Below, one piece after another: positions 33,635 to 42,835 of a stretch of DNA of 42,837 nt. This stretch comes from Magnetococcales bacterium (GTDB lineage Bacteria; Pseudomonadota; Magnetococcia; Magnetococcales; UBA8363). The DNA lies in assembly GCA_015228925.1 (NCBI GenBank), contig JADGCQ010000020.1, positions 1-42,837 of the forward strand, written 5' to 3'. Position numbers and translations under genes: made by a program. How positions within the stretch are numbered: position 1 is the first letter of the stretch; each line of letters begins with the position of its first letter. Under the pieces are notes generated by a model. That model made no database searches and was not told the origin of the DNA. It was given only the letters and a program-made list of their open reading frames with translations.

Positions 33635-34906
33635 CTAAAGGGTTGAATAAATCGGGTAACGCCGACACAACGCCTGGGTTTGGCGATGAATTTCCGTTTC
33701 CACCTTGTGACTTTCTCCAGGGTTGGTGGCGGCGGCATCGACAACCTGCACAATCCAACGGCCAATATCTCTGAAATCGGCCTCATTGAATCCACGGGTG
33801 GTTGCTGCCGGCGTTCCCAACCGGATACCCGAAGTGATAAACGGGGAGCGGGGATCGTTTGGGATGGCATTTTTGTTACAGGTCATTCCGGACCGTTCCA
33901 ACGCCGCTTCGGCATCTTTGCCGGTGATGTTGCGCGAGGTCAGATCCACCAGCATCAGATGATTATCCGTGCCGCCCGATACGATGCGTAACCCTTGTTC
34001 CACCAAGGTTTCCGCCAAGGCCACCGCGTTAGCCCGAATACGCCGGGCGTATTCTTTGAACTCCGGTTGTAATGCCTCACGAAAAGCGACCGCTTTGGCC
34101 GCAATGACGTGTTCCAAGGGGCCACCCTGGATACCCGGAAAGATTTTGGAATTGATTTTTTTCGCCAAGTCTTCCCGATTGGTCAGGATCATACCGCCAC
34201 GGGGGCCACGGAGGGTTTTATGGGTGGTTGTGGTGACGATATCGGCGTATGGAAACGGACTGGGATGTTCTCCCGCCGCCACCAAACCGGCAAAATGGGC
34301 CATATCCACCACCAAATCGGCCCCGACGGCATCACAAATCTTGCGAAACCGGGGAAAATCAATGACACGGCTGTAAGCGGAGGCACCGGCAACGATGATA
34401 CGGGGGTGGTGTTGCTGCGCCAGGCGTTCCACTTCGTCATAGTCGATGGTTTCGGTTTCGGGATGCAGACCATACTGCACGGGTTGAAACAACTGGCCGG
34501 AAAAGTTTGGGGCGGCACCATGAGTCAAATGGCCGCCATGGGCCAAGGACATTCCCAACAAGGTATCTCCCGCCGTCGCCAAGGCCAAAAATGCCGCCAT
34601 GTTGGCCTGGGAACCGGAATGGGGTTGTACATTGGCATAGGCGCAGCCAAACAACTCACAAGCGCGGGAAATGGCCAATACCTCGGCCCGATCCACACAG
34701 TCACATCCACCATAATAACGTTTGCCGGGATACCCTTCGGCGTATTTGTTGGTCATGACGCTCCCTTGTGCTTCCAGGACGGCGCGACTGACGATATTTT
34801 CCGACGCAATCAACTCAATCTGGTCTCTTTGCCGACTCAGTTCATCCTGGATGGCGGCATAAATCTCCGGGTCAGCAACGTTCAGGGAGGCGGTTGAATC
34901 AGTCAT
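33635..34906 (-). CDS. glyA: Serine hydroxymethyltransferase
   Basis: GlyA converts serine and tetrahydrofolate to glycine and methylene-tetrahydrofolate using PLP. Landmarks are [48 protein letters not shown] and the PLP-lysine motif [13 protein letters not shown]. The length of 423 aa is standard. The start is ATG 34906 with TGAGG nearby; the longer frame begins with a TTG. It lies 17 bp after rpiB. Confidence 0.97.
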   Translation of the reverse strand: MTDSTASLNVADPEIYAAIQDELSRQRDQIELIASENIVSRAVLEAQGSVMTNKYAEGYPGKRYYGGCDCVDRAEVLAISRACELFGCAYANVQPHSGSQANMAAFLALATAGDTLLGMSLAHGGHLTHGAAPNFSGQLFQPVQYGLHPETETIDYDEVERLAQQHHPRIIVAGASAYSRVIDFPRFRKICDAVGADLVVDMAHFAGLVAAGEHPSPFPYADIVTTTTHKTLRGPRGGMILTNREDLAKKINSKIFPGIQGGPLEHVIAAKAVAFREALQPEFKEYARRIRANAVALAETLVEQGLRIVSGGTDNHLMLVDLTSRNITGKDAEAALERSGMTCNKNAIPNDPRSPFITSGIRLGTPAATTRGFNEADFRDIGRWIVQVVDAAATNPGESHKVETEIHRQTQALCRRYPIYSTL

Positions 34907-34923
34907 GGTATTCCTCATGGGTA

Positions 34924-35403
34924 TCAAAATGGGTTTGCCGAGCAGGGTTTTGTCGGTTTCGGCGTTATCAATGCGTCCAGCCCTTCGATACGCCGCTGAT
35001 GCCGTCCCCCTTCAAAGGGTTCTGTTAGCCAGACATCGATCATTGCTTGTGCCAATCCCGGTCCTGTCACCCGGCCACCGATGACGAGTACATTGGCATC
35101 GTTGTGGCGTCGCGACATGCGCGCTGTAAATTCATCGTGACACAAGGCAGCGCGTATCCCCTGGAAACGGTTAGCCGCCATGGACATACCCAAACCGGTG
35201 CCGCACAAAAGGAGACCCCTTTGGGCCTCTCCCCGGAGGATACGGTGACACAACTCGGCTGCATAGTCGGGATAGTCCACCGAGTCGGGTCCGTTGACAC
35301 CCAGGTCGCACACTTCCAGGGCATGTCGGACGCGCAGGTGTTGTACCAACTCGTTTTTAAGAACCCAAGCCCCATGATCGCAGGCGATGATCAACTGGTT
35401 CAT
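34924..35403 (-). CDS. rpiB: Ribose-5-phosphate isomerase B
   Basis: RpiB interconverts ribulose-5-phosphate and ribose-5-phosphate. The 159-aa protein has [20 protein letters not shown], the active-site cysteine loop [24 protein letters not shown], and [21 protein letters not shown] is 6 bases before ATG 35403. It is first in the rpiB-glyA-rib-nusB-thiL operon. Ribulose-5-phosphate is also the RibBA substrate, a possible metabolic link. I see no obvious promoter in the upstream gap, which the repeat element mostly fills. Confidence 0.95.
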   Translation of the reverse strand: MNQLIIACDHGAWVLKNELVQHLRVRHALEVCDLGVNGPDSVDYPDYAAELCHRILRGEAQRGLLLCGTGLGMSMAANRFQGIRAALCHDEFTARMSRRHNDANVLVIGGRVTGPGLAQAMIDVWLTEPFEGGRHQRRIEGLDALITPKPTKPCSANPF

Positions 35404-35442
35404 TTGCAACCCTCCGTGGATTTCCTAAGAGCATAGTGACAT

Positions 35443-35714
35443 TTAAAAAAATATTAAAAGAAAAAAGGGGTCTGGGGGATTGCCCCCAGGGTTTTGACTT
35501 TGATTTTTATTTTGTTTTTGTTTTTGACTTTAAACAAAAAGGTTTCCATGTTCCGCTTTTGACTTTGTTTTTAACTTTAAACAAAAAGGTTTCCACGTTC
35601 CGCTTTTGATGGAATGTCAAAAACAAAGTCAAAAGAAGAAACTGAAGCTTTTGATTTAAAGTCAAAACCCTGGGGGCAATCCCCCAGACCCCTTTTTTCT
35701 TTTAATCATTTTCC
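35443..35714. repeat. MITE-like repeat element, copy 3 (full)
   Basis: The left arm holds hairpin CTGGGGG (35472-35478)/CCCCCAG (35483-35489); the right arm holds the mirror hairpin (35670-35676/35681-35687). Arms are near-identical inverted repeats of about 50 bp. Each runs outwards into a T-rich tract on its own strand. Inside, a 35-bp unit occurs twice with 47-bp period (35528-35562 and 35575-35609), with one mismatch, in opposite orientation to copy 2. There is no reading frame. It fills most of the 402-bp gap between rpiB and lapB and could terminate transcription arriving from lapB. Confidence 0.8.
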
Positions 35715-35721
35715 AGGGGTG

Positions 35722-35805
35722 TCAATACGCCCCATCCGTTCTTAACCAAGCCATCATAATCCACTCATCGTTACGGATAAAGGTTTCCAGACTTTTATCG
35801 ATGAT
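35722..35805 (-). other. Open 27-codon stretch in frame after the lapB stop
   Basis: Directly after the lapB TAG, the same frame stays open for 27 codons. They read IIDKSLETFIRNDEWIMMAWL and then RTDGAY before a TGA. It looks protein-like, but there is no start codon or ribosome site. It may be the remnant of a gene end, or chance. Confidence 0.25.
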
Positions 35806-36990
35806 CTACATGGGTTCCATGGCATCCCAGCGATGACACTGTGGACATTTCCAATAGATGTCCTGGGATTGAAAGCCACATTGGGAACATTGAAATCCCG
35901 GTTGTCGCGACAAAAGATGATCCAAACAACGGACCGCGACCCCCAAAGCCTCCTCCTCCCGGTTGAGATGTCCCAACAACCGCACCAACAAACGGGCCAT
36001 CACCACCGAACCGGGATATTTGGAATACCCCTTCAACAACACATCCACCGCTTCCCTGGTCCGGTTGCGCGACTGTAATTCACGACTCCACAAAACGATC
36101 AACCTGGGTGATGCCGAAGGGGCATTGACCGCATTGCGCATACACTCCTCAAATCCACCCAGGTCACCCTGCTCGATATAAGCCCGCTTTAACGGTTCCA
36201 TCAACATGAAAAAATGACTGGGGCGGTTCTTCTTCAGGGTGGCAAAGGTTTGAATGGCCCCCTTGACCTTGTTTTGAGATAATTGCGCCTCGCCCAACAA
36301 ACGAAAGGCCTCCACACAGCCGGGATAGACCCGGATCGCCTTGCGAAACCAATCTATCCCTGGATGGTCATCGCCCTCACCCAATGTCCGTGCCTGCTCC
36401 AGGCCAATCTTGATCAGCAAATGCGCTTCACGTCTCGGATCTTCCTCACCCGTGACCTTGACCAACCGCTTGAGAATATCCAAAGCGATATCCCAACGCC
36501 CTTCGTTTTCATGCAAAGCCTGAAGCCCCGCCAACGCTTTGCGATGATTGGGATCCAATTCCAAAACTCGCCGAAAGGAATCAATGGCCCGATCCACAAA
36601 ACCACCCTGCCGATAATCCTCGCCCAACGCATAAAGGGCCGCCTTGCGGTAGGCATCGCTCAGGCTGGGACGGGCAATCAAATTTTGATGAATGCGAATG
36701 GCACGCCCCACCTCGCCACGGGAGCGGAATAAATTACCCAAAGATAAGTGAATTTCAACCGTTTCTGAATTGATGCGGACAACATTGGTAAAGGCTTCGA
36801 TCGCCTTGTCCGGCTCGTCGGATAATAAAAAATTAAGGCCCCGAAAGGTATAGGAGGTTTCCTGGTGCCGCTCCGGTTCTTCGCCAAAACTCAAGGCATC
36901 GTCGCGCCCCATGCGATACCCTGCCCTGAAAATGATGGCACCCACCGTAATCGCCAAGGCAGACCAACCCGTCAGATGGGCAATATCCAT
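35806..36990 (-). CDS. lapB: LapB-type TPR protein (lipopolysaccharide assembly protein B)
   Basis: LapB is an inner-membrane-anchored protein that, in E. coli, presents LpxC to the FtsH protease and so limits LPS synthesis. Here the N-terminus is a membrane anchor (AHLTGWSALAITVGAIIF). A series of TPR repeats follows (residues about 45-340). The C-terminus is a rubredoxin-like metal site with two CxxC pairs (CSQCGFQ and CPQCHRW). The length of 394 aa is close to E. coli LapB (389). ATG 36990 is chosen to put the anchor at the N-terminus; the ribosome site is weak. It follows lapA, as in many proteobacteria. Confidence 0.92.
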   Translation of the reverse strand: MDIAHLTGWSALAITVGAIIFRAGYRMGRDDALSFGEEPERHQETSYTFRGLNFLLSDEPDKAIEAFTNVVRINSETVEIHLSLGNLFRSRGEVGRAIRIHQNLIARPSLSDAYRKAALYALGEDYRQGGFVDRAIDSFRRVLELDPNHRKALAGLQALHENEGRWDIALDILKRLVKVTGEEDPRREAHLLIKIGLEQARTLGEGDDHPGIDWFRKAIRVYPGCVEAFRLLGEAQLSQNKVKGAIQTFATLKKNRPSHFFMLMEPLKRAYIEQGDLGGFEECMRNAVNAPSASPRLIVLWSRELQSRNRTREAVDVLLKGYSKYPGSVVMARLLVRLLGHLNREEEALGVAVRCLDHLLSRQPGFQCSQCGFQSQDIYWKCPQCHRWDAMEPM

Positions 36991-37168
36991 CACTGCGGTT
37001 GACCGGATCGATGGTGTTGGGAAAAACGGCGACACACTGGCAGGACTCCCTGGCATTTTTCCAGGCTAACCCAAGAAGAAACGGAATTTTTCCGATAAAC
37101 GGGCCGGGTACAACACCCCAACAGCCGCGAGAAAACAAAAACGTTTGAACTCCCCCTCTTGGAGAGTG

Positions 37169-37474
37169 TTACAACTGCACGTCGTTGTCCAACGGTTGAT
37201 TCCGTAGATTGGTCAATTCCCGCTCCAAAGCTTGGTTTTGCCGCTGCAATTGCTCAGAGCGGCGACGCATGACACTCATTCGTCCCCACCCCGAAACCGC
37301 ACAAAAGATAAAGCCTAGCAACATTGGGACAAACGCAAGGACAAAGACCGGAATACTGGTCTGTTGCCAATTTCCAGGGATATGGATGATCACATCATCC
37401 TGGTTATTCAGGGCAAAAACCACGGCAACGATGGTTAAAACCACCACCATGACAAGATTAATCCATCCACCCAT
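37169..37474 (-). CDS. lapA: LapA-domain inner membrane protein
   Basis: This 101-aa protein has two transmembrane helices (about residues 5-22 and 42-62) with the typical ALNNQ motif between them. A cytoplasmic coiled coil follows (RRRSEQLQRQNQALERELTNL). LapA partners LapB in LPS-assembly control. ATG 37474 is the likely start; upstream codons in frame are non-ATG and lack a ribosome site. It lies between ihfB and lapB. Confidence 0.85.
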   Translation of the reverse strand: MGGWINLVMVVVLTIVAVVFALNNQDDVIIHIPGNWQQTSIPVFVLAFVPMLLGFIFCAVSGWGRMSVMRRRSEQLQRQNQALERELTNLRNQPLDNDVQL

Positions 37475-37545
37475 ATGCGCCAACTTCAAGGTGATATGCA
37501 ACCCGGTGACGCCCCACCTCCGCACGAACAAGAACCCTGCGAAGA

Positions 37546-37581
37546 AAGGAAGGGGGGAGACAACCGCCTTCCCCCTTCCTT
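37546..37581 (-). terminator. Hairpin between ihfB and lapA (possible terminator or attenuator)
   Basis: AAGGAAGGGGG (37546-37556) and CCCCCTTCCTT (37571-37581) are perfectly complementary with a 14-base loop. For minus-strand transcription the far arm continues into a T/C-rich tract rather than a clean T run. It may partly terminate transcription after ihfB and lower lapAB expression. Confidence 0.45.
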
Positions 37582-37649
37582 GCCGTCATTCTTGCGCGAA
37601 AATAACAAAAGACACACTGTTTGTGACTCTCAGATCGGCCCGATGGGAC

Positions 37650-37925
37650 TCATTGATCGACCCGTTCCCGCAACTCCTTGCCGGCCTTGAAAAACAATAC
37701 CCGCTTGGAATCGACGAAAACTTTATCCCCCGTCTTGGGATTGCGTCCATCCCGCGAACGCCGTTCCTTCAGTCCAAAACTGCCAAACCCACGCAACTCC
37801 ACACGATTCCCGTTTTCCAAAGAGAGGCTAATCTCCTCAAAAACGGTATTGACAACAGTTTCAGCATCTTTTCTGGATAACCCCTTTTGCCGGGCAAGGG
37901 CATTGATCAAAGCTGACTTGGTCAT
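37650..37925 (-). CDS. ihfB: Integration host factor, beta subunit
   Basis: IHF-beta forms a DNA-bending heterodimer with IHF-alpha. It acts in recombination, replication and sigma-54 transcription, the last relevant to the sigma-54-like promoters in this window. The 91-aa protein has MTKSALINALARQ, GFGSFGLKERRSRDGRNPKTGD (the DNA-intercalating arm with the conserved Pro) and VLFFKAGKELRERV. ATG 37925 is preferred to GTG 37931. The position after rpsA is conserved in proteobacteria. Confidence 0.93.
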   Translation of the reverse strand: MTKSALINALARQKGLSRKDAETVVNTVFEEISLSLENGNRVELRGFGSFGLKERRSRDGRNPKTGDKVFVDSKRVLFFKAGKELRERVDQ

Positions 37926-37990
37926 AGACACCTACCTTCCAGAGTCCAAAAATAAAACATGATCCATGTTATAAGATAGCTGCCCAAGGA

Positions 37991-39703
37991 TCAAGCCCCC
38001 GCTTTTCTTTCCAAAGCTTTGCTCAACGCTTCGCCCAAGCTGCTGGTGGCGGTGCTACTGTCAGCGGTGTATTCCTTGAGCGTTTCGCGTTCCTGCACAT
38101 TTTCCAATGAGCGGACCGAAAGAGAAATCTTACGCTTTTGCCGATCCACCTGGGTTACCATCACATCCAAGGCTGCTTCTGGGGTGAGACGGCCCCCTTC
38201 GGGATCTTCCCTGGAGAACTCGCCCTTACGTAACAATCCATCCACCTGTTCCGACAGGGAAACCACAACGCCGGCACCGATCACTTCCTTGACGGTACCA
38301 CGGACGGTCGTCCCTTTCGGATTGGCATCCACCCACAAGGTCCAGGCGTCGGGATTGGCTTGTTTGAGTCCCAGAGAGATCCGCTCTTTTTCCGGGTCGA
38401 GAGAGAGGACAACCGCTTCCACCTCCTGGCCCCGTTGGAACTGTTTGAGGGCATCTTCACCCGCCCCAGCATCCCAAGTGACATCCGACAGATGCACCAA
38501 ACCATCGATATCCCCTTCCAAGCCGATGAACAGGCCGAACTCGGTGATATTCTTGATTTCGCCCTTGACGGCACTCCCCACCGGATGACGCTCCGCAAAA
38601 GTCATCCAGGGATTTTCCATGCACTGCTTCAGCCCCAGTGAGATGCGACGCCGATCGGCATCCACATCCAGGACCATGACTTCGACTTCACGACCCACAT
38701 CCAAAATCTTGGAGGGGTGAACATTCTTTTTGGTCCAGGCCAGTTCCGAAACGTGCGCCAACCCTTCCACACCCGATTCCAACTCAACAAACGCGCCGTA
38801 ATCGGTGATGTTGGTCACGATACCCCGGAATTTGACCCCCGAAGGATATTTGGCCCCAATCCCTTCCCAAGGGTCGGTCTGGAGCTGTTTCATCCCCAGG
38901 GAGATCCGTTGGGTTTCGGAGTTGAACTTGATCACCTGGACGGAAACGGTATCTCCCACCGAAACGACGTTGGAGGGGTGCTTGACCCGTTTCCAGGACA
39001 TATCGGTGATGTGCAGGAGGCCGTCCAGGCCGCCCAAATCGACGAATGCACCATAATCGGTGATATTTTTGACGATACCGTCCAGGATCATCCCTTCGTG
39101 CAGGGTTTCCAACAGGGCCGAGCGGGCACTGTCACGCTGCTTTTCGATCACCGAGCGACGGGATACGACAATATTGCCCCGACGGCGGTCCATTTTGAGG
39201 ATGTCGAAAGGTTGTTCTTCATCCTGGAGACGCATGATGTCGTGGACGGGACGGACATCCACCTGAGAGCCGGGGAGGAAGGCCGACAGGGAATTGAGAT
39301 CCACCGTATATCCCCCCTTGACCTTGCCAACGATGCGGCCATTGACGACCTTTTTATCGTTGAAGGCTTTTTCGAGGGACATCCAGGCCTCTTCCCGTTT
39401 GGCCTTTTCGCGCGACAGCACCGCTTGACCATTTTGGTCTTCGCAACGCTCGACGAATACATCCACGGTATCGCCGATCCCGACCTCCAGTTTGCCATTG
39501 GCGTCGTAGAACTCACGGATCGTCAATCGGCCTTCTGATTTCAGGCCAACATCAATGATGAATTCATCACCTTCCTGCTGGATGATGGTTCCGGTGACGA
39601 CCTGACCTTCTTTGCCGACCCCTTTTTCGAACGAGTCCTCCAACAATGCACCAAAGTCTTCGTCCTCAAGTTCGATGTCTTCCACCCTTAGTTCCACACC
39701 CAC
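37991..39703 (-). CDS. rpsA: 30S ribosomal protein S1
   Basis: S1 binds mRNA on the 30S subunit. The 570-aa protein carries six S1 (OB-fold) repeats, beginning near residues 32, 120, 205, 290, 377 and 464; examples are VKNITDYGAFVDLGGLDGLLH and VTNITDYGAFVEL. This is the full six-domain form of Gram-negative bacteria. The start is GTG at 39703, with AAGG 7 bases upstream. An ATG 1 base out of phase gives only a few codons. The gap to cmk is 176 bp, in which I see AT-rich sequence but no firm promoter. Confidence 0.96.
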   Translation of the reverse strand: MGVELRVEDIELEDEDFGALLEDSFEKGVGKEGQVVTGTIIQQEGDEFIIDVGLKSEGRLTIREFYDANGKLEVGIGDTVDVFVERCEDQNGQAVLSREKAKREEAWMSLEKAFNDKKVVNGRIVGKVKGGYTVDLNSLSAFLPGSQVDVRPVHDIMRLQDEEQPFDILKMDRRRGNIVVSRRSVIEKQRDSARSALLETLHEGMILDGIVKNITDYGAFVDLGGLDGLLHITDMSWKRVKHPSNVVSVGDTVSVQVIKFNSETQRISLGMKQLQTDPWEGIGAKYPSGVKFRGIVTNITDYGAFVELESGVEGLAHVSELAWTKKNVHPSKILDVGREVEVMVLDVDADRRRISLGLKQCMENPWMTFAERHPVGSAVKGEIKNITEFGLFIGLEGDIDGLVHLSDVTWDAGAGEDALKQFQRGQEVEAVVLSLDPEKERISLGLKQANPDAWTLWVDANPKGTTVRGTVKEVIGAGVVVSLSEQVDGLLRKGEFSREDPEGGRLTPEAALDVMVTQVDRQKRKISLSVRSLENVQERETLKEYTADSSTATSSLGEALSKALERKAGA

Positions 39704-39879
39704 ATTGCCACCTTCGATTAATGGTTGATCCCAAACCGCCCTTCTTCGTGTGGTTTTTTTGCGTCATCGGCCCGATTGCAATACCGCTGGCCATGAAATG
39801 CAAGAAAACCCGATTCCCCAGACCGCTTTTTCCCTATATATTAAGAGGGGCCAGCGGGGCTAGAGGGGTTTCGTTTGCC

Positions 39880-40578
39880 TCACCGTTCCTGGTACAACGG
39901 TGCGATGAGGGCGGCTACTTGGTGTTGGCTCTCTTCCAACGTCATGAACGTGGTATCCACGATTATGGCGTCGTCTGCGGGGACCATGGGGGCATGGGCA
40001 CGCGCCATGTCCCTGGCGTCCCGAAGTTTCATCTCCGCCAACAACCCAGGCAAGCTAACAGTTTCTCCCTTCTCTTGCAACTCCAAAGCCCGACGTTTTG
40101 CCCTTTCTTCCAAGGAAGCGGTCAAAAAAATCTTTCGTTGGGCCTCCGGCCACACGACGGTGCCGATATCGCGGCCATCGAGGAGAATATTTTTTTTTCC
40201 ACCATAGTTGCGTTGAAAATCGAGGAGGGCACTGCGTACCGGCCCCAAGGCTGCCACCCGTGAGGCCTCCATGGAGACCGTTTCCTGGCGCAACGCCAGG
40301 GTGACATCTGCGCCATCCAGGCTGGCGACAAAGCGACCATCGACCGGAGAAAAGACAAATGCCATCTCCCGTGCCATCGTCGCCAAGCGATCCGGTTGGT
40401 CTGCCAAGCCGCCATGTTGCAACGACAACAAGGCCACGGCCCGATAAATGGCCCCGGTATCCAGATATTCAAAATCATACTGAAGGGCCACCCATCGGCA
40501 CACCGCCCCCTTGCCAGCCCCGGCGGGTCCATCGACGGCAACGACGAGTCGGTCGAGCGGGGTCCGTTTGGTGATCAT
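39880..40578 (-). CDS. cmk: Cytidylate kinase
   Basis: Cmk phosphorylates CMP and dCMP. The P-loop is DGPAGAGKGAVCRWVA; LDTGAIYRAVAL and LLDGRDIGTVVWPEA form the CMP-binding region; the lid is near ERAKRRALELQEKGE. The length of 232 aa is standard. Its ATG overlaps the aroA stop codon (ATGA). It stands between aroA and rpsA, the usual arrangement. Confidence 0.96.
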   Translation of the reverse strand: MITKRTPLDRLVVAVDGPAGAGKGAVCRWVALQYDFEYLDTGAIYRAVALLSLQHGGLADQPDRLATMAREMAFVFSPVDGRFVASLDGADVTLALRQETVSMEASRVAALGPVRSALLDFQRNYGGKKNILLDGRDIGTVVWPEAQRKIFLTASLEERAKRRALELQEKGETVSLPGLLAEMKLRDARDMARAHAPMVPADDAIIVDTTFMTLEESQHQVAALIAPLYQER

Positions 40579-41948
40579 GATGTTGCGATCATCCCTCCGA
40601 TATTGTTCAATTGTTGGACGAAATTTGGGAACGATGTGGCAATATTGGCGGTGCGCAGAATGGTCACGGGGTTTTTACAGCGCAACCCTGCCACCGCCAG
40701 ACTCATAGCGACGCGATGGTCGGTGAGGGAATCCACCGTCACCCCCCCCTCCAACCCTTCCGGCCTCCCCTGAATGATGACACCATCTCCGTGTTCTTCG
40801 ACCCTGGCCCCCAGTTGGTTCAGCCCCAAAGCCATGGCCCGGATCCGGTCGGACTCCTTGTGACGCAATTCGCCCGCACCCGCCAAAACGGTTTGCCCCT
40901 GGGCCAGGGCGGCGGCAACAAAAAAAATAGGAAACTCATCGATGGCACGGGGGATCACTTCGGGTGGTACCGTGATCCCTTTGAGTTCGGCGAATCCCAC
41001 ACCGATATCGGCCACCGGCTCTCCCCCTTCCAACCGTTCGTTGGAGAGCGTCAAACCGGCACCCATTTCGGCAAGAAGATCCAAAAGCCCTGTGCGTGTC
41101 GGATTGATGCCGACACCCTCGATCAGGAGATCACTCCCCGGACACAAAAGCCCCGCCACCAGGAAAAATGCCGCGCTGGAAATATCTCCCGGTACCCGGA
41201 TGGTTTGCCCCTTCAAGTCTGGCCAGCCCTCCAGGGTGACTGTCAAACCATCGCGTTGGATGACGGCACCAAATCCTGTCAGCATCCGTTCGGTATGATC
41301 CCTGGATAGAGCGGGTTCGGTCACCTGGGTGACACCGGCGGTATTGAGTCCTGCCAGCAAAATGGCACTTTTCACCTGTGCCGAGGCGACTCCAGTTTGG
41401 TGTTCCAACGGCAATAGTTCACGTCCGCGAATGGCCAACGGGGCCAGTCGGCCACCGTCGCGTCCCAGAATCACCGCTCCCATGCGGGTTAACGGTTGGA
41501 TCACACGACCCATGGGGCGCGTCCTAAGGCTGTCGTCCCCCGTGACGACCGAGAAAAAAGATTGGCTGGCCAAAAGCCCGGTCAAAAGTCGCATTCCCGT
41601 TCCCGAATTACCCATGTCCAACACATGGTCCGGTTCCGACAATCCGTCCAACCCCACCCCATGGATTGAATAGATCCCTTTCTCTGAGATGGTGATTTCC
41701 ACCCCCATGGCTCGAAAAGCGGCGACGGTCCGCAGGACATCTTCCCCTTCCAGCAGACCGTGTACCACGGTTTCCCCTGCGGCCACCGAACCCAGGATGA
41801 TCGCACGGTGGGAGATGGATTTATCTCCAGGAACCCGCATGACCCCTTTGAGGCCGTTGCCGCCCCGGACAGGTTCAACGACAATCGACTGGGGAACGGT
41901 CGCTTCCGCCCCTTCAGTCTGTTTCGTTTGTGTGTTTGTTCCGCTCAC
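40575..41948 (-). CDS. aroA: 3-phosphoshikimate 1-carboxyvinyltransferase (EPSP synthase)
   Basis: AroA joins PEP and shikimate-3-phosphate in the shikimate pathway. Landmarks are VPGDKSISHRAII, GNSGTGMRLL, RPMGRVIQPLTRMGA, and ELRHKESDRIRAMA. The RPMGRV segment is of the kind seen in alphaproteobacterial enzymes. The 457-aa length includes about 30 extra N-terminal residues. The start is GTG at 41948, overlapping the tyrA stop (GTGA), with a G-run ribosome site about 7 bases upstream. It is coupled to both neighbours. Confidence 0.96.
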   Translation of the reverse strand: MSGTNTQTKQTEGAEATVPQSIVVEPVRGGNGLKGVMRVPGDKSISHRAIILGSVAAGETVVHGLLEGEDVLRTVAAFRAMGVEITISEKGIYSIHGVGLDGLSEPDHVLDMGNSGTGMRLLTGLLASQSFFSVVTGDDSLRTRPMGRVIQPLTRMGAVILGRDGGRLAPLAIRGRELLPLEHQTGVASAQVKSAILLAGLNTAGVTQVTEPALSRDHTERMLTGFGAVIQRDGLTVTLEGWPDLKGQTIRVPGDISSAAFFLVAGLLCPGSDLLIEGVGINPTRTGLLDLLAEMGAGLTLSNERLEGGEPVADIGVGFAELKGITVPPEVIPRAIDEFPIFFVAAALAQGQTVLAGAGELRHKESDRIRAMALGLNQLGARVEEHGDGVIIQGRPEGLEGGVTVDSLTDHRVAMSLAVAGLRCKNPVTILRTANIATSFPNFVQQLNNIGGMIATS

Positions 41949-42835
41949 CGTTTGCCCCCCTTGTCCCCTTTGACCACCCGATCCCGCGTTGCCCGCGATT
42001 GGGCGAAAATTTCGTGTAGGGCCTCGCCATGGCCTGCCGCCACCATGGCATAAAGATCATCCAAATCGCCGCGAAAGCGTGTGATCATCTCCAGGATGGA
42101 ATCACGGTTTTCTAAGCATATGTCGCGCCACATTGTCGGATCGGAGGAGGCAATGCGGGTAAAATCGCGAAAACCACTGGCGGCAAAGCGAAATACTTCG
42201 GATTGAATATCATTTTCCAGATCGGATAAGGTTTTGACAATGTTATAGGCCATCAGATGGGGCAGATGGGACGTGGCGGCCAATACCCGATCATGATGTT
42301 TGGGATCCATGGTTTCCACCCGCGATCCCACCGCTTCCCAGACGATGGTTACCAACTCCAGGGCATCTTTGGCGGTCTGTTCTGTGGGTGTCAGAATGGT
42401 TCGACTCCCTTCAAAGAGGGTGGCGAAGGAGGCTTCGACACCCGAATGTTCGGTCCCGGCGATGGGATGACCGCCGACAAAATGGACCCCTTTGGGCATA
42501 GCCGCCTCGCATTCGGTGACGATCCGCCCTTTGACACTTCCGGCGTCGGTGACGATTGCCCCCGGCATCAATCCTGGGGCCGCTGCCCGAATCACCGGGA
42601 CGATGGCCCGCACCGGGGTGGCGACCAAGACCATATTGGCCCCGCGTACCCCGGCCACCGGATCGGTGGTAAAGGTGTCGATCACCCCCAGGCTCATCCC
42701 TTTTTCCAGGCTTGACAGGCTACGGTTGACACCGACCACCTCGCCAACTTTGTCGCGTTCCTTGAGTGCCCGGGCCAGGGAACCGCCGATCAGGCCAAGA
42801 CCAATAACTGTCAGCTTCTTGATAAAAAATGACAT
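41945..42835 (-). CDS. tyrA: Prephenate (or arogenate) dehydrogenase
   Basis: This enzyme makes the tyrosine precursor from prephenate with NAD(P). The Rossmann motif GLGLIGGSLA is near the N-terminus; DAGSVKGRI, GGHPIAGTEHSGVEA (with the catalytic His) and ATSHLPHLMAYN follow. At 296 aa it is the monofunctional form without chorismate mutase. The ATG at 42835 lies 2 bases from the window edge, so the upstream region cannot be seen; the N-terminus looks complete. It leads the tyrA-aroA-cmk-rpsA group. Confidence 0.93.
   Translation of the reverse strand: MSFFIKKLTVIGLGLIGGSLARALKERDKVGEVVGVNRSLSSLEKGMSLGVIDTFTTDPVAGVRGANMVLVATPVRAIVPVIRAAAPGLMPGAIVTDAGSVKGRIVTECEAAMPKGVHFVGGHPIAGTEHSGVEASFATLFEGSRTILTPTEQTAKDALELVTIVWEAVGSRVETMDPKHHDRVLAATSHLPHLMAYNIVKTLSDLENDIQSEVFRFAASGFRDFTRIASSDPTMWRDICLENRDSILEMITRFRGDLDDLYAMVAAGHGEALHEIFAQSRATRDRVVKGDKGGKR

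Noticed and set aside
35528-35609. Regularly spaced repeats as a CRISPR array
   Set aside because: There are only two units; the 12-bp interval is too short for a spacer, and the same interval occurs in copy 2. There are no cas genes.
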